A DNA stretch of 64,000 nucleotides, taken from assembly GCF_039543225.1 (NCBI RefSeq), contig NZ_BAABJI010000002.1, positions 1,302,001 through 1,366,000 of the forward strand, written 5' to 3'. Every line of letters starts with the position of its first letter. The stretch's first letter is position 1. The DNA comes from Mucilaginibacter defluvii (GTDB taxonomy: Bacteria; Bacteroidota; Bacteroidia; Sphingobacteriales; Sphingobacteriaceae). This document shows, one piece after another, positions 35,241 to 42,784 of the stretch. Position numbers and translations under genes: made by a program. A model generated the notes under the pieces. That model was not told the DNA's origin, searched no databases, and saw only the letters and a list, made by a program, of their open reading frames with translations.

Positions 35241-36359
35241 TTACGGTTTCACAATAATTTTTTTGCCATAAGGCGTATTTACGATTTGAAATTTCACTTT
35301 GCTGAAACTAAGTATCTCCAGCACCTGCGATGCATTGGTGCTACGATGGATCTCGCCGTTAAAAGTGACGTCAGGAATACCGTTCGGATATTCAACAGTT
35401 ACGTTATACCAGCGTGAAAGCTGCCGCATTCCCTGATCTATTGGAGTGGTATTAAATTTGAATAGCCCGTTTTTCCAGGCAATAACCTGCTCAATATCCG
35501 TTTTAGATACTTTTATCCTGCCTTTGTTTATGGTTGCCTGTTTACCCGGTGTTAAAGTAACCTGGTCGTTTACCCGCATACTCCCCTCTATCAACGTAGC
35601 TTTAATATTTGGTTCGTCATCATATGCATTGATATTAAAGCTGGTGCCGAGGTCTTCAATAACGTTGCCTTTAACGCTTACCCTGAATGGCATGGCGGCG
35701 TTATGCTTAACCTCAAAATAAACCTGGCCGGTAATTTCTACGCGGCGCTGGCGACCGGTAAAGTTTACGGGATATTTAATTGACGAACCTGCATCCAGTA
35801 TTGCAACTGTTCCATCTGCTAGCTTAAGCGGATAAAAGTTACCCGCGCGGGTAACCACTACATTGTATTGCGTGCTGCTGGCAGGAGCATCAGCTTTATA
35901 AATTATTTGGTTATCAGCTGTTTTAATGATTTTTGTTTTACCCTCGCTTGCTATATTACCGGTTTTTGCATCGTGAAGATTTATCTTCCTTCCATCAGAT
36001 AATAATAGAATAGCCGATTGATCGCCAGGCGATATATCTGGTTTAACCTGAGCAACGTGAACAGACCGGAAATTTGTTTTATTAAAGAATAAATAACCGC
36101 CTGCGCAAATGAAGAATAAAATGGCGGCGGCAGCGGCAATGCGCGGCCATATGTTAACAGTTCTCTGCTTCGCCGTTCGGCTCAATATAGTGGCACGAAT
36201 TTCGGCACTTTTGTTATTAATCGTTTCCTCAGTCGGGTAATATTGGCATTTTTCTAATTCGTTAAGATACCAACTTTCAACCCAGGCTTTTTCCTTGGCT
36301 GTTGCTTCTCCGGCCACATACCGGCGTATCAATTCTTCAGGTGATTGCTTTTCTTCCAT
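35241..36359 (-). CDS. FecR-family anti-sigma factor
   Basis: A 372-residue protein. The N-terminal cytoplasmic domain (about 1-70) carries the LIRRYVAGEATAKEKAWVESW pattern that binds the sigma factor. A membrane helix is at about 73-92 (AAAAAILFFICAGGYLFF). The FecR domain (about 120-240) includes LADGTVAILDAGSSIKYPVNF...RVEITGQVYFEVKHN, and a C-terminal DUF4974 (about 300-372) includes LFKFNTTPIDQGMRQLSRWYNVTVEYP. This is the classical Bacteroidota FecR. It transmits the ligand-bound state of the neighbouring STN receptor to the sigma factor encoded 61 nt upstream. Confidence 0.95.
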   Translation of the reverse strand: MEEKQSPEELIRRYVAGEATAKEKAWVESWYLNELEKCQYYPTEETINNKSAEIRATILSRTAKQRTVNIWPRIAAAAAILFFICAGGYLFFNKTNFRSVHVAQVKPDISPGDQSAILLLSDGRKINLHDAKTGNIASEGKTKIIKTADNQIIYKADAPASSTQYNVVVTRAGNFYPLKLADGTVAILDAGSSIKYPVNFTGRQRRVEITGQVYFEVKHNAAMPFRVSVKGNVIEDLGTSFNINAYDDEPNIKATLIEGSMRVNDQVTLTPGKQATINKGRIKVSKTDIEQVIAWKNGLFKFNTTPIDQGMRQLSRWYNVTVEYPNGIPDVTFNGEIHRSTNASQVLEILSFSKVKFQIVNTPYGKKIIVKP

Positions 36360-36420
36360 GTACCCGCTATAAGCGTTTTATATACATGTAGGTTAAGTTG
36401 GGTTACTTTCCCGAAGCTTT

Positions 36421-37029
36421 TTAGATTTTTTTTAAAACTTCCGAAATTAGTTCGCTGCCGAATAAGGCTCCGGAGATTTGGAGCATGTTAAGTTTCAGCT
36501 TAAGTTCCCTTAAAGCTAAACTCACTTGATTCTGAACCGTTTTTTCTGAGACGTTTAGGGCAAGGGCAATTTCAGCCGTGCTCATACTGTCTTTTCGGCT
36601 CATTTCATAGATTTGCTTTTGTTTGGGAGGCAGTGTGCTCACTAATTCATCTATTGTTCGGAGTAATTCTTTTTCCCTTAATTGCTCATCGGTTATTGCC
36701 CGCCCTTCTTGCATAAAGATACGGAGCGAGTCGGCATAATCCTGACGTACTTTTTTCCTATCTAAAAAATCAAAGAAACGATAACGGACAGCGCGTGCCA
36801 GATAGGGCAACAGCCCTCCCTGTATAATAATTGTTTCCCGATGATCCCAAATCTTTACAAACACTTCCTGTACCAGGTCGGCAGCATCATCCTCATCCCT
36901 TACCAGCTTACATGCCTGGATGAATAATACAGACCAATAACGATCAAATATTTCTGTGAAAGCCGTTTCATCATTGCTTTTAAGCAAATGAAGCAATTGC
37001 TTGTCTGAAAGAGCATTATGGTTCGGCAT
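36421..37029 (-). CDS. FecI-type ECF sigma factor
   Basis: The start at ATG 37029 (MPNHNALSDKQLLHLLKSNDETAFTEIF) gives 202 residues. The frame is open to 37113 but the extra residues look non-coding. Region 2 (about 20-90; DEDDAADLVQEVFVKIWDHRE) recognises the -10 element. Region 4 (about 130-185; LPPKQKQIYEMSRKDSMSTAEIALALNVSEKTVQNQVSLALRELKLKL) contains the helix-turn-helix. It is held inactive by the FecR protein and, when released, should drive the TonB receptor operon downstream (sigma, fecR, receptor, IPT lipoprotein). Confidence 0.95.
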   Translation of the reverse strand: MPNHNALSDKQLLHLLKSNDETAFTEIFDRYWSVLFIQACKLVRDEDDAADLVQEVFVKIWDHRETIIIQGGLLPYLARAVRYRFFDFLDRKKVRQDYADSLRIFMQEGRAITDEQLREKELLRTIDELVSTLPPKQKQIYEMSRKDSMSTAEIALALNVSEKTVQNQVSLALRELKLKLNMLQISGALFGSELISEVLKKI

Positions 37030-37301
37030 TTCAGTGGCTAAGTAACCGCAAAGAAAAAGATTGAATGTAAACTCATTATTAAATATAAGCATAAAGCGGG
37101 GGCCAGCGCTCATATGTATGGCTTTTAGCTTGCGTGGTACAGCAGCTTAACTTTCTGCCTCGATTTTTTTGAATGGATTTGGTATCTATGGGAAATTCAG
37201 CATCGGTAAAAAGTAATCAGCGAATAAAAAACAAATAACCTGAATAACGACGATATAGCATTGCGCCTACAGATCAATTAAGAAGTTATAACATGCCACC
37301 A

Positions 37302-37331
37302 GCTCCAATTTACCATGGGCTTAATTGGAGC
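37302..37331. repeat. Inverted repeat GCTCCAATT / AATTGGAGC
   Basis: 9-bp arms 37302-37310 and 37323-37331 with a 12-nt spacer containing CCATGG. It is followed after 3 nt by a second inverted repeat, giving a tandem pair of dyads between the sigma factor and beta-barrel genes. No T tract. Confidence 0.5.
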
Positions 37332-37334
37332 CAT

Positions 37335-37363
37335 CGAAAATAAGTTCACATCCACTATTTTCG
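37335..37363. repeat. Inverted repeat CGAAAATA / TATTTTCG
   Basis: 8-bp arms 37335-37342 and 37356-37363, 13-nt spacer. It lies 40 nt upstream of a TAGTTTTG -7 box, so it may be an upstream regulator-binding site for the DUF6268 gene. Confidence 0.5.
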
Positions 37364-37402
37364 TTATTGATAAACATCAATGAGTTCTGAGACCGGTCAC
37401 AA

Positions 37403-37410
37403 TAGTTTTG
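37403..37410 (+). promoter_or_regulatory. Candidate -7 box for the DUF6268 gene
   Basis: TAGTTTTG matches TAnnTTTG; start codon 37452 gives a leader of about 35 nt. A well-spaced -33 TTG is not visible. Confidence 0.4.
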
Positions 37411-37451
37411 TTGCAATCCAATAAGGATGACAACATTTAATATCGTAACAA

Positions 37452-38408
37452 ATGAAACTCAGCACTCGCTGCCTTAAATCAACCCATCTGATCAGGCATT
37501 TCCTTTATTCTGCAACAGCATTTCTGTTGGTACTTTTAACTGCTGAAGCAAGCTTTGGCCAGGGTTATGTAGAAGGCGTAACCATTAGCTACGAGCACAT
37601 GCCGATGAAGATCGAAACACTAAACGGTGAACAGAAATTTACCGGTAACAATCTCAAGATCGGCACCTCGGTACCCATATTTCTGACACCCAATAAGTCC
37701 GAGTACCTGATCGTAGGCGGCAACCTCGAAGCTTTCAATTTCTCAGGAACACATCCCGACTTTGATGTGAAACGCGTTTACAGCATCTCGCCCACATTTG
37801 GTTACAGCACCATGGTCAGCAAATCCTTTAACCTTACCGCCTTGCTCACACCCACCATGAACAGTGACTATAAGGACATAAAAGGCTCTGACATCAAGTT
37901 TGGCGCGATACTTCGCGGAACGTGGAAAGCGAGCGACAATATCAGCTGGAAAGCGATATTAGGTTATCGTCGGCAATTTTATGGTCCGCAGTATGTTGTT
38001 TTGGTCGGTATGGATTGGAAGGTAAACGATAAATGGCAAATATTCGGCGATGTACCGCATAGTCTCACAGCAAGCTATGGCGTCAACGAAAAGGTGAATG
38101 CCGGCTTCAACCTTTTCGTGCAAAATTCAACTTACGGGTTAAACAAGCAGGACCGTTATTTTGAATATAACACGGTTAACCCAGGCCTTTTTGTCGAGCG
38201 TTATATTTCACCTAAATGGGCGGTAAGGGTCACCGCCGCTTATACGCTGATCCGTAATATGGAGATCTACAATAAAACAGATAAGGCCAAAGGCTTTATT
38301 GACTTCTATGAGTTAGGTGACCGTAAAGATCCGATCAACCCGGAAGTATCTACCGGATTAGCGTTTAAGATCGGGCTGAGCTATCGCATAATTCCAGGTA
38401 AAAAGTAA
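37452..38408 (+). CDS. DUF6268-type outer-membrane beta-barrel protein
   Basis: A 318-residue protein with a signal peptide (about 1-36, FLYSATAFLLVLLTAEASFGQ). About ten amphipathic strands follow, ending VSTGLAFKIGLSYRIIPGKK. Strand motifs such as LGYRRQFYGPQYVVLVGMDWKVNDKWQIFGDVP match the DUF6268 outer-membrane family of Bacteroidota, often annotated as a putative lipid- or metal-related barrel. Function unknown. It is followed 14 nt later by the signal-peptide part of an FAH-family gene, so the two probably share a transcript. Confidence 0.75.
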   Translation: MKLSTRCLKSTHLIRHFLYSATAFLLVLLTAEASFGQGYVEGVTISYEHMPMKIETLNGEQKFTGNNLKIGTSVPIFLTPNKSEYLIVGGNLEAFNFSGTHPDFDVKRVYSISPTFGYSTMVSKSFNLTALLTPTMNSDYKDIKGSDIKFGAILRGTWKASDNISWKAILGYRRQFYGPQYVVLVGMDWKVNDKWQIFGDVPHSLTASYGVNEKVNAGFNLFVQNSTYGLNKQDRYFEYNTVNPGLFVERYISPKWAVRVTAAYTLIRNMEIYNKTDKAKGFIDFYELGDRKDPINPEVSTGLAFKIGLSYRIIPGKK

Positions 38409-38422
38409 GCAAAAATTTTATC

Positions 38423-38611
38423 ATGATCACGACCAGAATAATTATTGGTTTGGTGGCTGGCTGCTTCCTGACAATCATAAACATTTATCCCGCCTACGCA
38501 GAAATTTTGTCTCACTGGAATACTTTGAAAGTCGGCAGATTGCCCGTCGACAGTGATGACCGCATGGTTATGCTTGCAGATAGCCCTGGCAAAAAAAAAA
38601 CCGATGCTTAA
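38423..38611 (+). CDS. Signal-peptide leader fragment of the FAH-family gene (frame 1)
   Basis: A 62-codon ORF reading MITTRIIIGLVAGCFLTIINIYP and a further 35 residues, ending GKKKTDA at a stop. The hydrophobic start looks like a signal peptide or membrane anchor. At the A10 tract (38591-38600) deletion of a single A would join it in frame to the FAH-family body that begins PMLKKPEEALTLSRF. I take it as the N-terminus of that protein and not an independent gene. Confidence 0.5.
   Translation: MITTRIIIGLVAGCFLTIINIYPAYAEILSHWNTLKVGRLPVDSDDRMVMLADSPGKKKTDA
38591..38600 (+). other. A10 homopolymer at the junction of two frames
   Basis: Ten consecutive A residues. With A9, GGC-AAA-AAA-AAA-CCG-ATG is one continuous frame joining the signal-peptide fragment to the FAH-family protein. 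With A10 the first frame stops at 38609-38611. This is a candidate site for transcriptional slippage or phase variation, or a length error in the sequence. Confidence 0.75.
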
Positions 38612-39659
38612 AAAACCGGAAGAAGCGCTCACGTTAAGCCGGTTCAGCAAAGACGGGCAGATTCACACCCTTGCTGTATTGAGCGACAATGGCGAACAGG
38701 TTTCAGGCGTTGACCTTAGCGCTGCATTGAAGCGATACAACCAAAATGCTTTCGATGTAATCAGCGGTCTGGCATTTGACGACGTGGTGAAGATCATACG
38801 TTCAGATACTGCAAACACTATTGTTCCGTATCAGGATCTGCTGCCAAGCGTTGTAGGCGAGGCGCATTTAGCCATCGGGATCAATTATGCGGAACATGGT
38901 AAAGAAACCGGGCAGGTCAGGCCTTTCATGTTCCCTAAGATCGTAGAGACAGATCCGGCTATCCATCAATTAAAATATACTAAGGGCTGGCTACTTGACC
39001 ACGAGGTGGAACTGGGCATAGTTTTCCCTTCAGCAGTATGCTATGCTACCGATCTGAATCACAGCATGATAGGCTTCCTTGTTGTGAATGATTTCACCGA
39101 TCGGGCTACGCTGATGCGCAAAATGGATAGCCGAAACGTAACTGGCGGCAAAGGTTTCCCTGATGCGAAAAGTAAAAACGGATTTTTACCAACCGGCCCT
39201 TATATGGTTATCCCCAAAAACTGGAGGGCGTTTGTGAACGAACTACATTTGACGCTTTCAGTCAATGGTCATATTCGCCAGAGCGGGTATGCGAAAGATA
39301 TGGTTTGGAACATCGATAAGATCATTGAGCGATCCCTGTCAGTTAAAGGTGAGCGAAAAAGTTATTACCAGGATAAAATGGTAAAGCTATTCGAGGGTGA
39401 CTGTATCCCGGCTAACAGTATCATTATCACAGGTACACCTTCGGGTGTGGTGTTTAACGCACCAGCAAAAGGGTTCATTTTTGGCGCCGTCGCCAAATAC
39501 ATTTTTACCGGCGGCTTTTTTGGTAATAAAATGCACCCTTATATTTTGCAGCAATATTTAAAAAAAGAACGCTCTAACCCCCGTTATCTCCAGCCTGACG
39601 ATCACATCGAAACCTCCATCAACTTTTTAGGAACGATCAAAACAACCATCAAAAATTAG
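38604..39659 (+). CDS. Fumarylacetoacetate hydrolase (FAH)-family protein
   Basis: About 351 residues from the internal ATG at 38604 (MLKKPEEALTLSRF). An ATG at 38553 is in frame but would add residues that read out of frame with the signal peptide. The FAH fold signatures are present. LLDHEVELGIVF carries the paired metal-binding glutamates, VVNDFTDRATLM has the next acidic ligand, and EGDCIPANSIIITGTPSGVVF is the conserved C-terminal loop. Family members cleave or hydrate beta-diketo or oxo-acid substrates using a divalent metal. Similar Bacteroidota proteins carry an N-terminal anchor, supplied here by the fragment upstream across the A10 tract (full length about 411 residues). Substrate unknown. 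Confidence 0.8.
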   Translation: MLKKPEEALTLSRFSKDGQIHTLAVLSDNGEQVSGVDLSAALKRYNQNAFDVISGLAFDDVVKIIRSDTANTIVPYQDLLPSVVGEAHLAIGINYAEHGKETGQVRPFMFPKIVETDPAIHQLKYTKGWLLDHEVELGIVFPSAVCYATDLNHSMIGFLVVNDFTDRATLMRKMDSRNVTGGKGFPDAKSKNGFLPTGPYMVIPKNWRAFVNELHLTLSVNGHIRQSGYAKDMVWNIDKIIERSLSVKGERKSYYQDKMVKLFEGDCIPANSIIITGTPSGVVFNAPAKGFIFGAVAKYIFTGGFFGNKMHPYILQQYLKKERSNPRYLQPDDHIETSINFLGTIKTTIKN

Positions 39660-39821
39660 TAAGTATTTCCTACCTAAGCAACCGGTATTTTAAACGGGTC
39701 GATCAGCATTAATGCTAACGGCCTGTTTTTATGTTTTGATGACTTGTCTCATTCAATTTGTATATTGCAGCTACGTTGAATGGACAGATCGTACCGTTCA
39801 ACCCAATCATAATCAGCTCAC

Positions 39822-40403
39822 ATGAACGATCCTCAATATCTGAAAAAAATAGAAATGTTCATCAAACAGATCGTTCAGCCCAATGCGGAAGAATGGGCGG
39901 CTTTCGCGGATATCATAAAATTCAAGAAACTAAAGAAGAAAGAGCTGCTTTTACAGGAAGGGCAAACCTGCAATTTTATCGCCTTTATCAATTCCGGCGT
40001 TATCAGGGAATATTCGTTTCAGAATGGCAAGGAAACCACCGTTGATTTCGTTTCAGAAAACCAGTTTATAACCGATTATCAAAGCTTTATTATGCAAACG
40101 CCAACCATGCAATACCTGGAAGCGCTAACCGACGCTGAATTGCTGATCTTAAGGAAAGACGGTATCAATTCACTCTTCGACCGGTATAAAATTTGGGAAC
40201 GCTTCGGCAGATTGATTATAGAACGCGTGTTTTGCGGCGTGGAGGCAAAACGCAAAAAGATCATTGCCACTACACATGAAGAACAGTACCGTGATTTTGC
40301 GGCCGCATACCCGCAAATTGTTCAGCAGGTACCTCAGTATTACATTGCCTCGTATTTAGGCGTAACGCCCGAGCATTTAAGCAGGATCAGAAAGAAGGTT
40401 TAA
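39822..40403 (+). CDS. Crp/Fnr-family transcriptional regulator
   Basis: This 193-residue protein has a cNMP-binding-like barrel (about 25-120: KKKELLLQEGQTCNFIAFINSGVIREYSF) and a C-terminal winged helix with VPQYYIASYLGVTPEHLSRIRKK. It shares the PQYYIASY-G-x-x-P-x-x-LSRIR recognition segment with the proteins at 1339 and 40499. No Fe-S cysteine cluster of the FNR type is present. It is followed 95 nt later by a second paralogue, a tandem arrangement on the same strand. Targets unknown. Confidence 0.88.
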   Translation: MNDPQYLKKIEMFIKQIVQPNAEEWAAFADIIKFKKLKKKELLLQEGQTCNFIAFINSGVIREYSFQNGKETTVDFVSENQFITDYQSFIMQTPTMQYLEALTDAELLILRKDGINSLFDRYKIWERFGRLIIERVFCGVEAKRKKIIATTHEEQYRDFAAAYPQIVQQVPQYYIASYLGVTPEHLSRIRKKV

Positions 40404-40465
40404 CACGCCACAAGTATAACTCTTACGCCCATAGCATAAATATGGCAACACAAACAAGTTTCATT

Positions 40466-40473
40466 TATATTTG
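40466..40473 (+). promoter_or_regulatory. -7 box for the second tandem Crp/Fnr gene
   Basis: TATATTTG fits TAnnTTTG exactly, 26 nt before the start codon at 40499. It indicates that the second gene can be transcribed independently of the first. Confidence 0.45.
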
Positions 40474-40498
40474 GGGGCCGTTTGAAAGGTAGCTATAA

Positions 40499-41083
40499 AT
40501 GTACGAGGTAATTACACGATCATTACGCAAACTGGTTGATTTCACCGATGAAGAGCTTTTTTTGTTTATGCAAAAGCTTAAACCGTTGAACCTAAAAAAG
40601 CATGAACTTTGTTTGAGGGAAGGCCAGGTATGTAAATACATGGTACTGGTACACAAAGGCGGCCTCAGATACTTTTCAAGGGGTGCAAAAGGAGATCACA
40701 CTCTTGGGTTTGCTTTTGAAGGCGAATGGCTTGGAGATTATGAAAGCTTTTTACTGCAAACCGCTTCCGGCTGCCTGATTGAAGCACTTGAAGATTGCGA
40801 ACTTTTTACCCTGAGCTATCCGGACATGCAGGCCCTTTACCAGCATAGCCAGCGTTTTGAAAGATTTGGCCGCATCATAGCCGAACAGCTTTTTTTAGCT
40901 ACGGCTAAGAGTAAAAGTAACCTCATGATCCAGACCGCTAAAGAACGCTACATAGCACTGTTAACCAGCCAGCCACATATCTTCGAAAGGTTGCCCCAGC
41001 ACCTCATCGCATCCTACCTGGGCATACAACCGCAAAGCCTGAGCCGTATCCGCGCCGATGTAGCTAAGATGAAGTTAACATAG
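40499..41083 (+). CDS. Crp/Fnr-family transcriptional regulator (tandem paralogue)
   Basis: This 194-residue protein has the same architecture as its upstream neighbour. The barrel carries KHELCLREGQVCKYMVLVHKGGLRYFSRG, and the helix-turn-helix region reads LPQHLIASYLGIQPQSLSRI. The region between them (SKSNLMIQTAKERYIALLTSQP) is the dimer/hinge helix. It has its own probable -7 box. An ABA4-like membrane protein gene starts 103 nt downstream on the same strand and could be its target. Confidence 0.88.
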   Translation: MYEVITRSLRKLVDFTDEELFLFMQKLKPLNLKKHELCLREGQVCKYMVLVHKGGLRYFSRGAKGDHTLGFAFEGEWLGDYESFLLQTASGCLIEALEDCELFTLSYPDMQALYQHSQRFERFGRIIAEQLFLATAKSKSNLMIQTAKERYIALLTSQPHIFERLPQHLIASYLGIQPQSLSRIRADVAKMKLT

Positions 41084-41185
41084 GTTAACAAAATTCAATC
41101 ATTTCTTAACCCCGCCATATTTTTTCAGCGCCTTGTTCAGTGCAGTTTTGTGATGCGCATTTATACGCGCCCTCAAAACAATTAC

Positions 41186-41602
41186 ATGAACACATCACAA
41201 ATTTTTTCGCTGGCAGGTACAATAGCTGCATTGCAATGGGCGATATTGATCATTCTTCCTAAATGGAAGATAACGCAGTGGCTGATCAGGCGTCCTGTAG
41301 TACCTGTATTCTTGTCTGTTGTCTATTGCATCTACATCGTTGGCTTTTTTAACACGCCGGGCGGCGGGTATAATTCTTTGCAGCAAGTACGTACCCTTTT
41401 TGCCGATGACCATCTTTTGCTGGCCGGTTGGGTGCATTATCTGGCGTTCGATCTGCTTATAGGCTTTGCCATAATTAAATCCTCACAAGAAAAGCACATT
41501 TCACACTGGCTGATCATTCCATGCCTGATATCAACCTTTATGTTCGGACCATGCGGCTTTCTGCTATATCAGATCTTCAAAAATTTCAAAAAACAATCAT
41601 GA
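41186..41602 (+). CDS. ABA4-like (DUF4281) membrane protein
   Basis: I place the start at ATG 41186 (MNTSQIFSLAGTIAALQW), giving 138 residues with four membrane helices. The frame is open 12 codons further. The helix sequences (WLIRRPVVPVFLSVVYCIYIV, DDHLLLAGWVHYLAFDLLIGFAII, FMFGPCGFLLYQI) with the W-V-H-Y-L-A-F-D-L and G-P-C-G-F-L motifs are characteristic of the DUF4281/ABA4-like family. In plants this family includes a protein needed for neoxanthin formation; bacterial function is not established. It overlaps the next gene by 4 nt (ATGA), so the two form a coupled pair. Confidence 0.85.
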   Translation: MNTSQIFSLAGTIAALQWAILIILPKWKITQWLIRRPVVPVFLSVVYCIYIVGFFNTPGGGYNSLQQVRTLFADDHLLLAGWVHYLAFDLLIGFAIIKSSQEKHISHWLIIPCLISTFMFGPCGFLLYQIFKNFKKQS

Positions 41603-42363
41603 AAACCTTATTTAACCGCATAAAGGCCGGTAGCCCTGTTTTTTATTATTGTGGCATTGCACACCTATCGCTGTTATTTGTGCTGATCATCATTTCACAA
41701 TTCGATCAGCGGCATTTGTCAGGTATAAACTTGTGGATAAAACCGATCAAATTTGCCCTATCCATAGGCATCTATTGTTTAACCTGGCCGCTGCTTTTAC
41801 AGTATCTGCCCTTTGAGCGTTTAAAAAGGCGCTTTGCCTGGTTTACGGTATTTGCCATGACCTTCGAAATGGTAGCGATCGCCTCACAAGCGGCCCGGGG
41901 GCAGTTGTCGCATTACAACCACTCCAGCGCGTATAATCTGTTAGTATTTAACCTGATGGGTGCGGTAATCATTTTACAAACCCTATTTGCCTTATACATT
42001 GGCATTCGCTTTTTTAAGGTGAAGGCAGTACAAGTTACCCCGGCTATGCTGTGGGCAATCAGGCTGGGCATTATCATGGCCTGCTTTTTTGCACTGGAGG
42101 GCGGTGTAATGGCTGCAAAAATGGCACACACCGTAGGCGCTGCTGACGGCGGCCGCGGGCTCCCCTTAATTAACTGGAGCCGTACTGCCGGTGATTTACG
42201 TATAGCACATTTTGTGGGAATGCATGCGTTACAGGCCATACCCCTGTTTATTTTATTAACCGGGTTTAAAAGTGCCAAGCCAACTATAATATTTTCGTTG
42301 AGTTATTTCACCATAGTTATGCTCCTGCTTATTAATGCTTTCTTAGGGCGACCATTGGTGTAA
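41599..42363 (+). CDS. Multi-pass membrane protein coupled to the ABA4-like gene
   Basis: About 254 residues from ATG 41599, which overlaps the ABA4-like stop in an ATGA. Six or seven membrane helices are visible (for example GIAHLSLLFVLIIISQF, FALSIGIYCLTWPLLLQYL, WFTVFAMTFEMVAIASQA, LMGAVIILQTLFALYIGI). Conserved-looking polar sites inside the membrane domain include FEM, GGRGLPLINWSRTAGDLRIAHFVGMHALQ (several His/Asp/Arg), a pattern that suggests an enzyme or heme-handling membrane protein. I cannot assign a family. Translational coupling implies it works with the ABA4-like protein. Confidence 0.7.
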   Translation: MKTLFNRIKAGSPVFYYCGIAHLSLLFVLIIISQFDQRHLSGINLWIKPIKFALSIGIYCLTWPLLLQYLPFERLKRRFAWFTVFAMTFEMVAIASQAARGQLSHYNHSSAYNLLVFNLMGAVIILQTLFALYIGIRFFKVKAVQVTPAMLWAIRLGIIMACFFALEGGVMAAKMAHTVGAADGGRGLPLINWSRTAGDLRIAHFVGMHALQAIPLFILLTGFKSAKPTIIFSLSYFTIVMLLLINAFLGRPLV

Positions 42364-42784
42364 AGGTATCCTTCATTGTCAAAAAAGTTAAATCAGTATT
42401 GACCAGGCTTCATTTTATTTACGCCTGTTCTCGGATTATTTCATTTGCCAGAACCGCATCGCGATCAGGATACATTTACCGGTAGGATGCGGTTACCGCC
42501 TATAACAACTCCAGCAGTGATGTGCATATTAAGCACCTTACAAACCTTGCACTGGCAACTATACAGGATCATACCGAACGCAGCCAGTTGCTACTATAGT
42601 TACTGAAATAGCAAACGCGGAATGCAGTTTTTTTAATTAAATTTGATTAAGTCAGCAGTATTTAAATAAGCAATGCCATTTAATTTAATTTAATCTAAAG
42701 TTAAGTTTATTTTACTTGCGCCTACGCCAACAAATTGTTTTTGTTTTAGTTTTTAATAAACACATCGTTTACAAATAACATCAG
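42364..42784. other. 421-bp intergenic region with a small coding-like remnant
   Basis: Between 42500 and 42600 one plus frame reads DAVTAYNNSSSDVHIKHLTN and on to QLLL before a stop. A TAG precedes it, so it is a fragment only. The rest is AT-rich and probably holds the promoter of the large kinase gene. I see no good promoter match. Confidence 0.3.

Larger units (their letters stand above)
37030..37451. other. Divergent regulatory region, sigma factor / DUF6268
   Basis: 422 bp between divergent genes, without ORFs. It contains two tandem inverted repeats (37302-37331 and 37335-37363) and a TAnnTTTG box at 37403-37410. Confidence 0.5.
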
